DNA of 64,000 nucleotides from Xanthobacteraceae bacterium (GTDB lineage: Bacteria; Pseudomonadota; Alphaproteobacteria; Rhizobiales; Xanthobacteraceae), in the NCBI GenBank assembly GCA_019745775.1, contig JAIESR010000028.1, forward strand, positions 1 to 64,000, in the 5' to 3' direction. Both the position numbers and the translations under genes were made by a program. Position 1 is the first letter of the stretch. Each line of letters begins with the position of its first letter. Positions 34,107-42,687 of this stretch are shown here, piece after piece. A model generated the notes under the pieces. That model saw only the letters and a program-made list of their open reading frames with translations. It had not been told where the DNA came from and did no database searches.

Positions 34107-35093
34107 TCAATCTTGAGTCTTGATGCCGGCGGCCTTGATGATCGGGCCCCATTGCTCGGTTTCGGCCTTCAGCCGTGCGCCGAGCTCAGCCGGCGTCGAC
34201 GCGACGACTTCGACGCCGACCTGCTCGAGCCGCGTCTTGATGGCGGGCTCGGCGAGGATGGCGGCGGTATCGGCGTGCATCTTCTTGACCACGTCGGCGG
34301 GCGTCCTGATCGGCACGAACAGCGCGTACCACGAGGTGACGTCGAAGCCGGGCAGGCCGGACTCCGCGACGGTCGGAAACTCCGGCGCGGTCGGCGACCG
34401 CTTCGCGGTGCTGACCGCGAGCCCGCGCACCTGGCCCGCGCGCACCTGCTGGAGCACGCCCGCGGCGGTGTTGAACATCATGTCGACGCGCCCCGGGATG
34501 ACGTCGCTGAGCGCCGGCGCCACGCCGCGATAGGGGACGTGGGTCATCTCGAAGCCGGCCATGCGCTTGAACAGCTCGCCGGACAGATGCGGGGAGGTGC
34601 CGACGCCCGATGACGCGAAGGTGAGCTTGCCGGAGTTGGCCTTGCCGTGGGCAATGAGCTCCTTGACGGACTTTACAGGCGACGAATTGGGCACCACCAG
34701 CAGATTGGGGAACTGGCAGATCATGATCACGGGCGCGAAATCGCTGATCGAGTCGTAGCTCAGCGACCTGAACAGGAAGCGGTTGACCGCCATCGGCAGC
34801 GCCGCGATCAGGATGGTGTAGCCGTCGGGTTCGGAGCGCGCGACCTGCTCGGCGCCGAAATTGCCGCCGGCACCGGGCTTGTTCTCGACGATCACCTGCT
34901 GGGCCCAGACTTCCGACAGCCGGTTGCTGAGGATGCGCGCCACCACGTCGGTGCCGCCGCCCGGCGGGAATGGCGCGACCAGCTTCACGATGCGGTTGGG
35001 CCAAGCCTGCTGCGCCCGCGCGATGCAGGGCGAAACGGCCGGAGCGAGCGCCGACGCGGCCGCAAGCCCCACCAGATGGCGGCGGGTGATCAT
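34107..35093 (-). CDS. TctC/Bug periplasmic binding protein (4)
   Basis: A 328-residue member of the same family and the first gene of the leftward cluster. The ATG at 35093 gives a leader ([20 protein letters not shown]) and is much better than the upstream in-frame ATG at 35264, which would add 57 residues of poor sequence overlapping the gatB promoter. Core motifs are [37 protein letters not shown] and [23 protein letters not shown]. gatB starts divergently 143 bases away. Confidence 0.9.
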   Translation of the reverse strand: MITRRHLVGLAAASALAPAVSPCIARAQQAWPNRIVKLVAPFPPGGGTDVVARILSNRLSEVWAQQVIVENKPGAGGNFGAEQVARSEPDGYTILIAALPMAVNRFLFRSLSYDSISDFAPVIMICQFPNLLVVPNSSPVKSVKELIAHGKANSGKLTFASSGVGTSPHLSGELFKRMAGFEMTHVPYRGVAPALSDVIPGRVDMMFNTAAGVLQQVRAGQVRGLAVSTAKRSPTAPEFPTVAESGLPGFDVTSWYALFVPIRTPADVVKKMHADTAAILAEPAIKTRLEQVGVEVVASTPAELGARLKAETEQWGPIIKAAGIKTQD

Positions 35094-35236
35094 GGCGTGT
35101 CTCCCTGCTGCGGCGTGCGCTTGCTGCGCAATGTGGTGCCGTCTGGTTGCGGCAAGCCTATAGCGGGCCGGAAGGTGCCACAACGGGAAGAAAGCGGTGG
35201 CTATTGCGTGAATTGACGCGGCAGGACGAGTTTGCG

Positions 35237-36718
35237 ATGACCTTCGCCATGAGCGAACCCGCACGCAAATCCAAACTGTTGAAGGGTGCCACCGGCGACT
35301 GGGAGGTCGTGATCGGCCTCGAGGTCCATGCCCAGGTTACCTCCGAGGCCAAGCTGTTCTCCGGCGCTTCGACCGCGTTCGGCGGCGAGCCGAATTCGCA
35401 GGTGTCGCTGGTCGATGCCGCGATGCCTGGCATGCTGCCGGTGATCAACGAGGAGTGCATCCGCCAGGCGGTGCGCACCGGGCTTGGCCTCAACGCCAAG
35501 ATCAACCTGAGATCGGTGTTCGACCGGAAGAACTATTTCTATCCCGACCTGCCGCAGGGTTACCAGATCAGCCAGTACAAGTCGCCGATCGTGGGCGAGG
35601 GCGAGATCGCGATCGACATGCCCGATGGCGAGACCGTCAAGGTCGGGATCGAGCGCGTCCATCTCGAGCAGGATGCCGGCAAGCTGCTGCACGACCAGCA
35701 GCCGAACATGTCGCTCGTCGACCTCAACCGCTCCGGCGTCGCGCTCATGGAGATCGTGTCGAAACCCGACCTGCGCTCGGCCGACGAGGCCAAGGCCTAT
35801 GTGTCGAAGCTGCGCACCATCCTGCGCTATCTCGGCACCTGCGATGGCGACATGGAGAAGGGCAACCTGCGCGCCGACGTGAACGTCTCGGTTCGGCGAC
35901 CCGGCGACCCGTTCGGCACCCGCTGCGAGATCAAGAACGTGAACTCGATCCGCTTCATCGGCCAGGCGGTCGAGTATGAAGCGCGCCGCCAGGTCGACCT
36001 GATCGAGGACGGCGGCACGGTCGAGCAGGAGACGCGGCTGTTCGACCCCAACAAAGGCGAGACCCGGCCGATGCGCTCCAAGGAAGAGGCGCACGACTAC
36101 CGCTACTTCCCCGACCCTGACCTCCTGCCGCTTGAAATGCCACAGGCGCTGGTCGACGACCTGAAGGCGCACCTGCCGGAATTGCCGGATCAGAAGAAAG
36201 CGCGCTTCATCCGCGACTACGCGCTTACCGCCTACGACGCCAATGTGCTCACCGCCGAGCGCGCGGCCGCCGACTATTTCGAGGATATGGCGCGCGGCCG
36301 CGATGCCAAGGCGGCGGCCAATTGGGTGACCAACGAGCTTGCCGGCCGCTTGAACAAGGAAGGCAAGGACATCCTGGCGTCGCCGATCTCGTCGTCGCAG
36401 CTCGGCGCGATCCTCGATCTGATCGCGGCCGGCACGATCTCCGGCAAGATCGCCAAGGATCTGTTCGAGATCGTCTGGAGCGAGGGCGGTGATCCGCGCC
36501 AGATCGTCAAAGATCGCGGCATGGAGCAGGTCACCGACCTCTCCGCGATCGAAAAAGTGGTCGATGACATCGTCGCCGCGAACCCCGACAAGGTGGAACA
36601 GGCGAAGAACAACCCCAAGCTCGCCGGCTGGTTCGTCGGACAGGTGATGAAAGCGTCCGGCGGCAAGGCCAACCCGCAGGCGGTGAGCGATCTGCTCAAG
36701 CGCAAGCTCGGCCTCTGA
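35237..36718 (+). CDS. gatB: Asp-tRNA(Asn)/Glu-tRNA(Gln) amidotransferase subunit GatB
   Basis: GatB holds the kinase-transamidase site and the tRNA-binding tail of GatCAB. The 493-residue product has the GatB opening [24 protein letters not shown], the catalytic region with [39 protein letters not shown] and the C-terminal YqeY-like tail ([35 protein letters not shown]). The start at ATG 35237 gives the standard N-terminus. It is separated from gatC/gatA by about 9.8 kb of accessory genes. Confidence 0.95.
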   Translation: MTFAMSEPARKSKLLKGATGDWEVVIGLEVHAQVTSEAKLFSGASTAFGGEPNSQVSLVDAAMPGMLPVINEECIRQAVRTGLGLNAKINLRSVFDRKNYFYPDLPQGYQISQYKSPIVGEGEIAIDMPDGETVKVGIERVHLEQDAGKLLHDQQPNMSLVDLNRSGVALMEIVSKPDLRSADEAKAYVSKLRTILRYLGTCDGDMEKGNLRADVNVSVRRPGDPFGTRCEIKNVNSIRFIGQAVEYEARRQVDLIEDGGTVEQETRLFDPNKGETRPMRSKEEAHDYRYFPDPDLLPLEMPQALVDDLKAHLPELPDQKKARFIRDYALTAYDANVLTAERAAADYFEDMARGRDAKAAANWVTNELAGRLNKEGKDILASPISSSQLGAILDLIAAGTISGKIAKDLFEIVWSEGGDPRQIVKDRGMEQVTDLSAIEKVVDDIVAANPDKVEQAKNNPKLAGWFVGQVMKASGGKANPQAVSDLLKRKLGL

Positions 36719-37289
36719 CTGATCTTCGTCGTCACGGGGCGTCTGTCGCCGTCTGTGGACGCGAGCGACGGCGGATTTGTCGCGCATCGCGCCTTGCGCA
36801 GATGAGAATCGATCCGAGCAAGCCGTTGCTGAAGCGAATCGGTGCGCGGCGATTCGCGCGATTCGCGCCGGATTCGGTCGCGCAAGCCTCTCTTGAAGGC
36901 GCGCAGCGCAAATTTTTTTCACAACTTGATTAACGCATTGAGGGGCGACGCGTTATGCGCATCGATTGTCGCTCGCCGGTGCTGTTGAACGCAACAAACG
37001 CGCAGTGCGTGCGCAAATTTGAAATACAAGAAAGCCTTGCGGCGTCGGTATTTCTTGCGTGTCGTCATTTTTCGCCATGCAGCATGCAGCGTTGCTGCTG
37101 TTTGCATTGCTGTTGATGGTGCCGCACGTGTGCATTGACACAAGATCGGGCGCTGCAAGGGCGCCAGACACGCTTCATTGAGCGGAAACGCTGCTTTTTT
37201 CGCCGCTCTGTAGTATTCGGAATGCAGTGCTCGCGATTCGCGCGGGCACTGTTACGACAATCGCCACTCACTCAGGCTAGGAGGGCAGC
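36719..37289. promoter_or_regulatory. 571-base leader with repeated motifs, upstream of a basic peptide gene
   Basis: No protein gene is convincing here. The segment is less GC-rich than its neighbours. GCGCAAATTT occurs at 36906-36915 and 37011-37020, and GATTCGCGC at 36851, 36860 and 37235. A TTGACA box lies at 37135-37140, and AGCG-GAAA-CGCT followed by a six-T run lies at 37181-37200. Repeated motifs suggest protein binding sites; a transcribed leader or small RNA is possible. Confidence 0.4.
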
Positions 37290-37358
37290 ATGGCGAAGAA
37301 GAGAAAAGCGAAGGCGGCGAAGAAGACTGGCGCGAAGAAGCGCCGCAAGAAGAGGTAG
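37290..37358 (+). CDS. Very basic 22-residue peptide (MAKKRKAK type)
   Basis: An ATG with a strong AGGAGGGCAGC ribosome site gives MAKKRKAKAAKKTGAKKRRK plus two more basic residues before the stop. More than half of the residues are Lys or Arg, and there is no acidic residue, so it would bind nucleic acid or anionic surfaces. The composition resembles the tails of histone H1-like proteins of bacteria. The long leader with repeated motifs argues that it is a real, regulated gene. It is too short for family tests, so the call is moderate. Confidence 0.5.
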   Translation: MAKKRKAKAAKKTGAKKRRKKR

Positions 37359-37694
37359 CTAACCGCACCTTCACACGGTCTTCGGCGTCGCTGGATGCCG
37401 ACGATCGGGTCAAACGGGCCGGCGGTTGTTGAATTGCAGTGAGCGAAAGCCGCTGCTGTCGGCAACGCCGGCTTCGAGAGACAGAGGGCGTCGGCGAGAC
37501 AGGGGTACGAGGTTCACGCGGCCAAGCCTAAAGGCGAGGGCGCTGAATGTGAGGGACGGCGAGCCGGGACCTCACCAGCGGTGACAAGCCGCCAGCTCGG
37601 GCTTCTCGATCTCGCCGACGCCCTTCGTATTTGCTGCGTCGTATCTGTTGCGTCGCGCTCGGCCTTAGGCCCAGTTGTGTCAGGCAGACTTGTG
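37359..37694. other. Intergenic region, no gene seen
   Basis: These 336 bases separate the basic peptide from the stop of a minus-strand gene. A 16-base direct duplication (CTTGTGTCAGGCAGA twice, 37676-37706) overlaps the end of that gene. No promoter or RNA gene is recognised. Confidence 0.4.
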
Positions 37695-38021
37695 TCAGGC
37701 AGATTTGCCCTTGAGCCGGGTGTTGCAGGCGCTCCAGAACTTCGGCCAGGTCTGGCCCTTCTCGATCTTGCCGGCCTTCTTGGCTTCGCGCCATTCCTGC
37801 CCGCACTGACGTTGACGCTCGCGCGCCGACTTCTGGCCCGCGGTCAGCTCGCGCTTCTTTTTCTTGGCGGCCTTGGTGGTGGCTTTGCCTTTTTCGGCCT
37901 TGTCCGCTTTGTCGGTGGCGGTGGCCTGGGCCAGGGCGCGGTCCGAATAGTGGGTGGAAACGGCGGCAGGGATGACAACGAGCGCAGCCGCGACCAGCGC
38001 GGAGCTTATCAACCGAAACAT
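37695..38021 (-). CDS. Small exported Lys-rich protein, PsiF-like
   Basis: A 108-residue exported protein. The ATG at 38021 with GGAGGTCGCCC upstream gives a signal peptide (MFRLISSALVAAALVVIPAAV). A Lys/Ala-rich linker follows, then a C-terminal module RQRQCGQEWREAKKAGKIEKG and WPKFWSACNTRLKG with two cysteines likely to form a disulfide. The module resembles the PsiF-repeat type common as short periplasmic proteins in rhizobia. No function is known. Confidence 0.72.
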   Translation of the reverse strand: MFRLISSALVAAALVVIPAAVSTHYSDRALAQATATDKADKAEKGKATTKAAKKKKRELTAGQKSARERQRQCGQEWREAKKAGKIEKGQTWPKFWSACNTRLKGKSA

Positions 38022-38226
38022 GGGCGACCTCCCTTTCTTGAACCGATAACAAGATAACAAAAGCAGTGCAGCGCTCCTGGTGACACGCACGCGCCTTGTC
38101 GAAGCCTAGCCTTGAAGTCTATGGCGCGTCCATGGGTTGTGCGGCGTTACTGTCTGCCCCGGGCCCGCTATCCTGACAGGCGAATGACGGGCTGTACGTC
38201 GTTTGAGAGCAGAGGGGAGCATTTGG

Positions 38227-39003
38227 ATGGCACGGACGTCAGCAAGCAAGCGCGGCCGCGGCGGCAAGCCGTCGGCGGCACGGACCCCGCGACGGCCGGT
38301 GCCTCCGAAGCCGATCGATCTTCATTACTGGCCGACGCCGAACGGCTACAAAGTGTCGATCATGCTGGAGGAATGCGGCCTGCCGTACCGCGTCATCCCG
38401 CTCAACATCGCCCGCGGTGACCAATTCAAGCCGGAGTTCCTGGCGATCTCGCCCAACAACCGCATGCCGGCAATCGTCGACCCGGCGGGACCCGGCGGGC
38501 GCCCGATCGCGATCTTCGAGTCCGGTGCGATCCTGCAATATCTCGGCCGCAAGACCGGCCGGTTCTATCCTGCCACCGAGCGTGCCCGCGTCGAAGTCGA
38601 CCAGTGGCTGTTCTGGCAGATGGCCAATCTCGGGCCGAAGGCTGGCGAGTGCCATCACTTCCGGCTGTACGCGCCCGAGCGCGCGACGCTGCAATATGCG
38701 ATCGACCGCTTCACCAACGAGTGCAACCGGCTTTACGGCGTGATGAACCGCCGCCTCGCCGACCGGGACTTCCTGGCCGGCAGCTATTCGATCGCCGACA
38801 TGGCCTGCATCGGCTGGGCCAGCCGCTGGCAGCGGCAGGGGCAGGACATCAACGAATTTCCCCACGTGAAACGCTGGCTCGATCGCATGCTTGCGCGCCG
38901 CGCCGTCTACAAGGGTATGCATATCTGGATCGAGGAGGCGTCCAAGGTGCGCATGGATGACGCCGCCACCCGCGCGACGCTGTTCGGCCAGCGGGCGCGA
39001 TAG
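38227..39003 (+). CDS. Glutathione S-transferase, YghU/Ure2-like
   Basis: A 258-residue GST of the nu/Ure2p-like group. A basic N-terminal tail (MARTSASKRGRGGKPSAAR) precedes the thioredoxin-like domain with YWPTPNGYKVSIMLEECGLPY, SPNNRMPAIVDPAG and IFESGAILQYLG. The helical C-domain contains DREFL-type motif DRDFLAGSYSIADMACIGW. E. coli YghU and YfcG of this group reduce disulfides and peroxides with glutathione. The ATG at 38227 is preferred, with GGGGAGCATTTGG upstream. Confidence 0.88.
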   Translation: MARTSASKRGRGGKPSAARTPRRPVPPKPIDLHYWPTPNGYKVSIMLEECGLPYRVIPLNIARGDQFKPEFLAISPNNRMPAIVDPAGPGGRPIAIFESGAILQYLGRKTGRFYPATERARVEVDQWLFWQMANLGPKAGECHHFRLYAPERATLQYAIDRFTNECNRLYGVMNRRLADRDFLAGSYSIADMACIGWASRWQRQGQDINEFPHVKRWLDRMLARRAVYKGMHIWIEEASKVRMDDAATRATLFGQRAR

Positions 39004-39304
39004 CGACGTCGTGCTGCCGCCGCCCCATACCGGCGCGCCATCGGACGATGGTTACCATCGCCTCAACCGCCCGGGCGGGCATGCGGATCCTGGCGGGCGA
39101 AAATCAAGATAATCCAGGTTGTTCGGTGGCTAATCGAAAGTATACGCGGCGGTTCTACTGGCGGCATTCAGATTTGGTTCACGTCGATCCTTAAAACGCT
39201 GTTCAAATCTTCTCTGCATAGTCGCGGCGCTCGGCCGGGGGGCTGAGTAGGGTCGTGCGAAGCCTGCGAACCGATGGGCGCGCACGAACAGGGGAGTGCC
39301 GAAC

Positions 39305-39574
39305 ATGGCCCGTTTTGAACTCAGTGAATGCCACCATGCCGTCCTCGGTGAGGGGCCGGTCAATGCCAGCACGCTTTTCGAGCTCGGCATGATGTATTCC
39401 GTCGGACGCAGTGTGCCCGTCGATTACGTCACCGCGCACAAGTGGTTCAATCTCTCGGCGATGCAGGGCAACCGCGAGGCGGCCCGCCTGCGCCAGGAGG
39501 TCGCCGCGCAGATGTCCAGCGTGGAGATCGCCGCGGCGCAACGCGCAGCGCGGGCGTGGCTGAAGGCGGCCTGA
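39305..39574 (+). CDS. Small Sel1-repeat protein
   Basis: An 89-residue protein made of about one and a half Sel1-like alpha/alpha repeats: LFELGMMYSVGRSVPVDYVTAHKWFNLSAMQGN then a basic C-terminal helix (REAARLRQEVAAQMSSVEIAAAQ). Such proteins serve as protein-protein scaffolds. An AACAGGGGAGTGCCGAAC segment precedes the ATG at 39305. It is convergent with the large TPR gene to its right. Confidence 0.8.
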   Translation: MARFELSECHHAVLGEGPVNASTLFELGMMYSVGRSVPVDYVTAHKWFNLSAMQGNREAARLRQEVAAQMSSVEIAAAQRAARAWLKAA

Positions 39575-39596
39575 CGTCGCCTTGCGCATTCTCCGA

Positions 39597-41759
39597 TCAG
39601 GCGTGTGCTTTGGCGTTCGCCAACACCCGGACTGCGTCCGCGATTTCCGCGAATACCGGCGCCCAGTCGCCCTCCCTGCGTTGCCGGAATAGCCGCATGG
39701 TCGGGTAGAAGGGACTGTCCTGGCGGTCGAGCTGCCAGCGCCATTCGGGGACCCGGCGCAGCGCGACGAAGGTCGGACGGCCAAGCGCGCCGGCCAGATG
39801 GGCGATCATTGAATCCGAGGTCACCACCAGATCCAGGTTTGCGAGCAACGCGGCCGTTTCGAGCGGCGCTTCGGGTCCCTTGTCGGACTCATCGATAAGG
39901 CGCTCGATGCGATCGCCGAACGGGACTTGCTCGATCTGGTCGGGGCCGGGCTGCTTCTGGAGTGAAATGAGGCGCACGCCGGGAAGCGTGGCGAGAACCT
40001 CGAACGCGCGCAGCGGAATCGAGCGGCCGGCGTCGATCCAATTCTGATTGTTGCCTTGCCATGCGATTCCGACCCGGAAGCCGTCTTCACCGAGCCGGGT
40101 TTTCCAGGCGGCGATCTTCTCCGGACTGGTCGATAGATAGGGAACGTCGAAAGCGAGCTGATCGGCGCGGAGCTTCAGGACATGCGGCAGGCTCATCAGT
40201 GGCAGCCAATGCTGCGGCGCAAGCTGTTCCGCGTCCTGGGCATTGTCGATCACCGTTTCGACGCCGGCAAGGGTGCGCAGAAGCGGCGCCAGCGCCGGCA
40301 GCGTCAGCAGCTGGACGCGTTGTCCTTCACGGATCAGGCGAGCTGCAAGTCCCGCGAACTGAATCGAATCGCCGATACCCTGTTCGGTCTCGAGCAGGAT
40401 CGGCTCCCGTGTCGGCTCCCCGTTCCAACGCGGGAATGTCTGCAGCTCTTGCACCTGGCCCTGTGACGCAAATCGCCGATCGATGTCGGAACCGGGCTTG
40501 AGGAAACGTCGGTGCAGGAGGCTGAAGCCTGGCACCTCCAGCCGCCGTTCGTAGCGGCGAAACCCTTCTTCCCAGCGACCGTGCAGCAGATCGACGAGCC
40601 CGGCGACGAACTGCACATGCGGGTTGTCCGCCTCGATGCGGCAGCCGCGATCCAATGCCTCGAATGCCTCGCCGTAGCGGCCGAGCGCATGCAGCGCCAG
40701 GCCGCGATCGACATGGATAGTCCCGCGATCCGGGTCGATCGATAGCGCGTGATCGAGCGCGGCGACGGCGTCGACGGGGCGGTTGCACTTGATCAGCATG
40801 GCGCCCCGGAACGCGTGTGCCTCGGCGAGACCGGGTTCGAGCGTGAGTGCCCGCTCGATGCTGGTCAGAGCTTCATCGAGCCTCGAAAGGTCGTGCAGCA
40901 GTCGCGCGCGCAACTGCCAGGCCGCGAACCAATGCGGGCTCGCGGCGATGACGCGCTCGCAGTTGGCGAGCGCCGCCTCGGGGTCGCCGGCCTTATGCAG
41001 GATCGAAGCGCGCTCGAGCAGGCCTTGTGGCCATGTCGGATGGACCGCAAGCGCACGGTCGATGCAGGCGAGGGCGTCACCGAATTGCCCGCGATCAGCC
41101 AGGAGAATCGCGCGCGCGAGCAACGCGGGCAGGAGGCCCGGTTGCGCGGCGATCGCGCGATCGCAGCTCGCCAGCGCGTCGTCCCAGCGGCCGAGAACGT
41201 GCAGCGCCTTGCTTCGGTTGAGCCACGCTTCCGCCAGGTCCGGCACCAGGGCGATCGCCCTGTCGTAGCTGTCGAGTGCCTCCTCGTGGCGGCCGAGCGT
41301 CTGTAACAGCGAGCCGCGGTTGACGAGTGCCGCGACCAGGTCCGGCGCGAGCGCAAGCGCGCGCTCATAAGCGGCAAGCGCTTCTTCCGGGCGTCGCAGA
41401 TCCTGCAGGATGTCGCCGCGATTGGCATGCGCCTCGGCGAAGCTTTGATCGCTTGCGATCGCATCGTTGCTGCTGGCGAGAGCATCTTCGATGCGGCCGG
41501 TTTCTCGCAGCGCCATGCTCAAAGTATTGTGGGCGGCCGCATGCTCGGGCGCGAGCGACACGGCCCTGCGCAGATGTTTGACGGCATCCTTGAACTCGCG
41601 CAGGTGACACTGCGCGAGTCCGGAAAGGTACAAGGCATCGACGTTCTTGGGCTCACGACGGATGATCTCCGCGTAGCGATCGCGCGCGTCGGCAAACGCG
41701 CCTTGCTGGTGGCGGTCGATTGCTTCCTGCAGCAGGAACGACGTGTCAGGTGCCGCCAT
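39597..41759 (-). CDS. TPR protein with GT9-like glycosyltransferase domain
   Basis: A 720-residue protein. The first ~450 residues are at least eleven tetratricopeptide repeats of the form EALASYDRAIALAPDLAEAW. The C-terminal ~270 residues contain ETEQGIGDSIQFAGLAARLI, VQLLTLPALAPLL and the terminal motif DLVVTSDSMIAHLAGALGRPTFVALRRVPEWRW, typical of the heptosyltransferase-like domain (GT9 fold) in TPR proteins. It could glycosylate a protein or surface glycan. The ATG at 41759 begins the repeats; the earlier ATG at 41945 would overlap tRNA-proximal sequence. No nucleotide-sugar specificity can be inferred. Confidence 0.82.
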   Translation of the reverse strand: MAAPDTSFLLQEAIDRHQQGAFADARDRYAEIIRREPKNVDALYLSGLAQCHLREFKDAVKHLRRAVSLAPEHAAAHNTLSMALRETGRIEDALASSNDAIASDQSFAEAHANRGDILQDLRRPEEALAAYERALALAPDLVAALVNRGSLLQTLGRHEEALDSYDRAIALVPDLAEAWLNRSKALHVLGRWDDALASCDRAIAAQPGLLPALLARAILLADRGQFGDALACIDRALAVHPTWPQGLLERASILHKAGDPEAALANCERVIAASPHWFAAWQLRARLLHDLSRLDEALTSIERALTLEPGLAEAHAFRGAMLIKCNRPVDAVAALDHALSIDPDRGTIHVDRGLALHALGRYGEAFEALDRGCRIEADNPHVQFVAGLVDLLHGRWEEGFRRYERRLEVPGFSLLHRRFLKPGSDIDRRFASQGQVQELQTFPRWNGEPTREPILLETEQGIGDSIQFAGLAARLIREGQRVQLLTLPALAPLLRTLAGVETVIDNAQDAEQLAPQHWLPLMSLPHVLKLRADQLAFDVPYLSTSPEKIAAWKTRLGEDGFRVGIAWQGNNQNWIDAGRSIPLRAFEVLATLPGVRLISLQKQPGPDQIEQVPFGDRIERLIDESDKGPEAPLETAALLANLDLVVTSDSMIAHLAGALGRPTFVALRRVPEWRWQLDRQDSPFYPTMRLFRQRREGDWAPVFAEIADAVRVLANAKAHA

Positions 41760-41960
41760 GGGACTGTTTACCGGAACCGCCAAGTTGCTGATCGACGCGC
41801 GCCCTAGCGTTGCAACATCGTATATCTTCGTCGAAAGCTGAAGCTGCTCGCGCGAATACTGCTCGGGTCTTGAGCCGGCCTTCTTCGCTGAAGCTCCGAA
41901 GGGCATCCTGCTTCGCGCCCAAGGTTGTAATCCCGCGAAGTGCATGAACGCAAAGCAGGA

Positions 41961-42053
41961 TGGCGGAGAGGAAGGGATTCGAACCCTTGATACGGCTTTA
42001 GACCGTATAACGGTTTAGCAAACCGCCGCCTTCAGCCACTCGGCCACCTCTCC
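41961..42053 (-). tRNA. tRNA-Ser (anticodon GCT)
   Basis: The minus strand reads a class II tRNA: GGAGAGG pairs with CCTCTCC, then G and an encoded CCA. The anticodon arm CGGTTTGCTAAACCG gives anticodon GCT, which reads AGC and AGU. The long variable arm (ATACGGTCTAAAGCCGTAT) is as expected for serine. The TTCGAATCC T-loop is present. Confidence 0.96.
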
Positions 42054-42687
42054 GGCGCGGGAAGGCGTATCTTTCACAATATGTTGGGTCAAGGCATGGC
42101 GCACTTTGTCTTGTCGTCGTCGCGGGATTCCGTCTGTGGGAAGCCCCGAACTTCTCCGAACAGTGGCGCGGCGGCTCCGTCCGGCCCGGACTGCCGCTGG
42201 TGATTGGCGAGCGCTATGGAACATTCCGCCGCGGAAGCGGCCCCCGTCAGCATTCCGAAGGCGGTGCCCTAGAGAAACGCAGAATAGAAACATAAATCTA
42301 TGATAAAATTACAATATTTGATGTGATGTGGTGCACCGAACGCCAGCGAAAGCTTGCTACCGTCAAGCTTTCGCTGGTCTTCAGAAAGTTGATAATTGGC
42401 ATCTCTGGCGCTTTTTGGGGACCATATTGGGAGTGTTTTTTAGGCAACACTTCCTGGAAATCGGTCTCGCGCACTGTTCAAAAGGGCGCTTAATCATTGC
42501 CTGAAGTCGACTCTCAGTTAATCTGACGGTGCGACGGCGGGGGGCATCCCGAGGTCGCCCTGTGCGGTTATCGGTGTCTGCGTAGACCGAAAACCGAACA
42601 GTCACGGGGACTGAAGGGGACCTTCCAGGGGTGTAGAGCACCCGGCGGAGACGGAACCCTCCCATGAGAGACAACTTGGAGGTTCAA
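42054..42687. promoter_or_regulatory. 634-base upstream region of the porin with AT-rich patch and long hairpin
   Basis: This gap lies between tRNA-Ser and the porin start. It holds an A/T-rich patch at about 42280-42330 unlike the rest of the window, a perfect 14-bp inverted repeat at 42343-42377, and a long presumptive 5' leader ending in the strong ribosome site TTGGAGG. No open reading frame in it is convincing. The promoter cannot be placed with confidence. Confidence 0.5.
42343..42377. repeat. Perfect 14-bp inverted repeat (hairpin) in porin upstream region
   Basis: CCAGCGAAAGCTTG (42343-42356) pairs perfectly with CAAGCTTTCGCTGG (42364-42377) around the 7-base loop CTACCGT. The bases after it (TCTTCAGAAAG) are not a T-run, so simple termination is doubtful. 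It could be an operator, an attenuator, or an mRNA stability element. Confidence 0.7.

Noticed and set aside
35201-36922. A 573-codon open frame opposite gatB
   Set aside because: gatB is certain. The antisense product has shadow composition and no recognisable domain.
37135-37165. TTGACA at 37135 as a full sigma70 promoter for the basic peptide
   Set aside because: No acceptable -10 box lies 16-18 bases downstream.
37065-37271. A 68-codon minus-strand frame in the leader of the basic peptide
   Set aside because: No ribosome site, unusual composition, and no sign of conservation. The region looks regulatory.
41961-42053. tRNA-Ser as an integration site for a genomic island
   Set aside because: No integrase, no duplicated tRNA 3' end and no sharp border are seen nearby.
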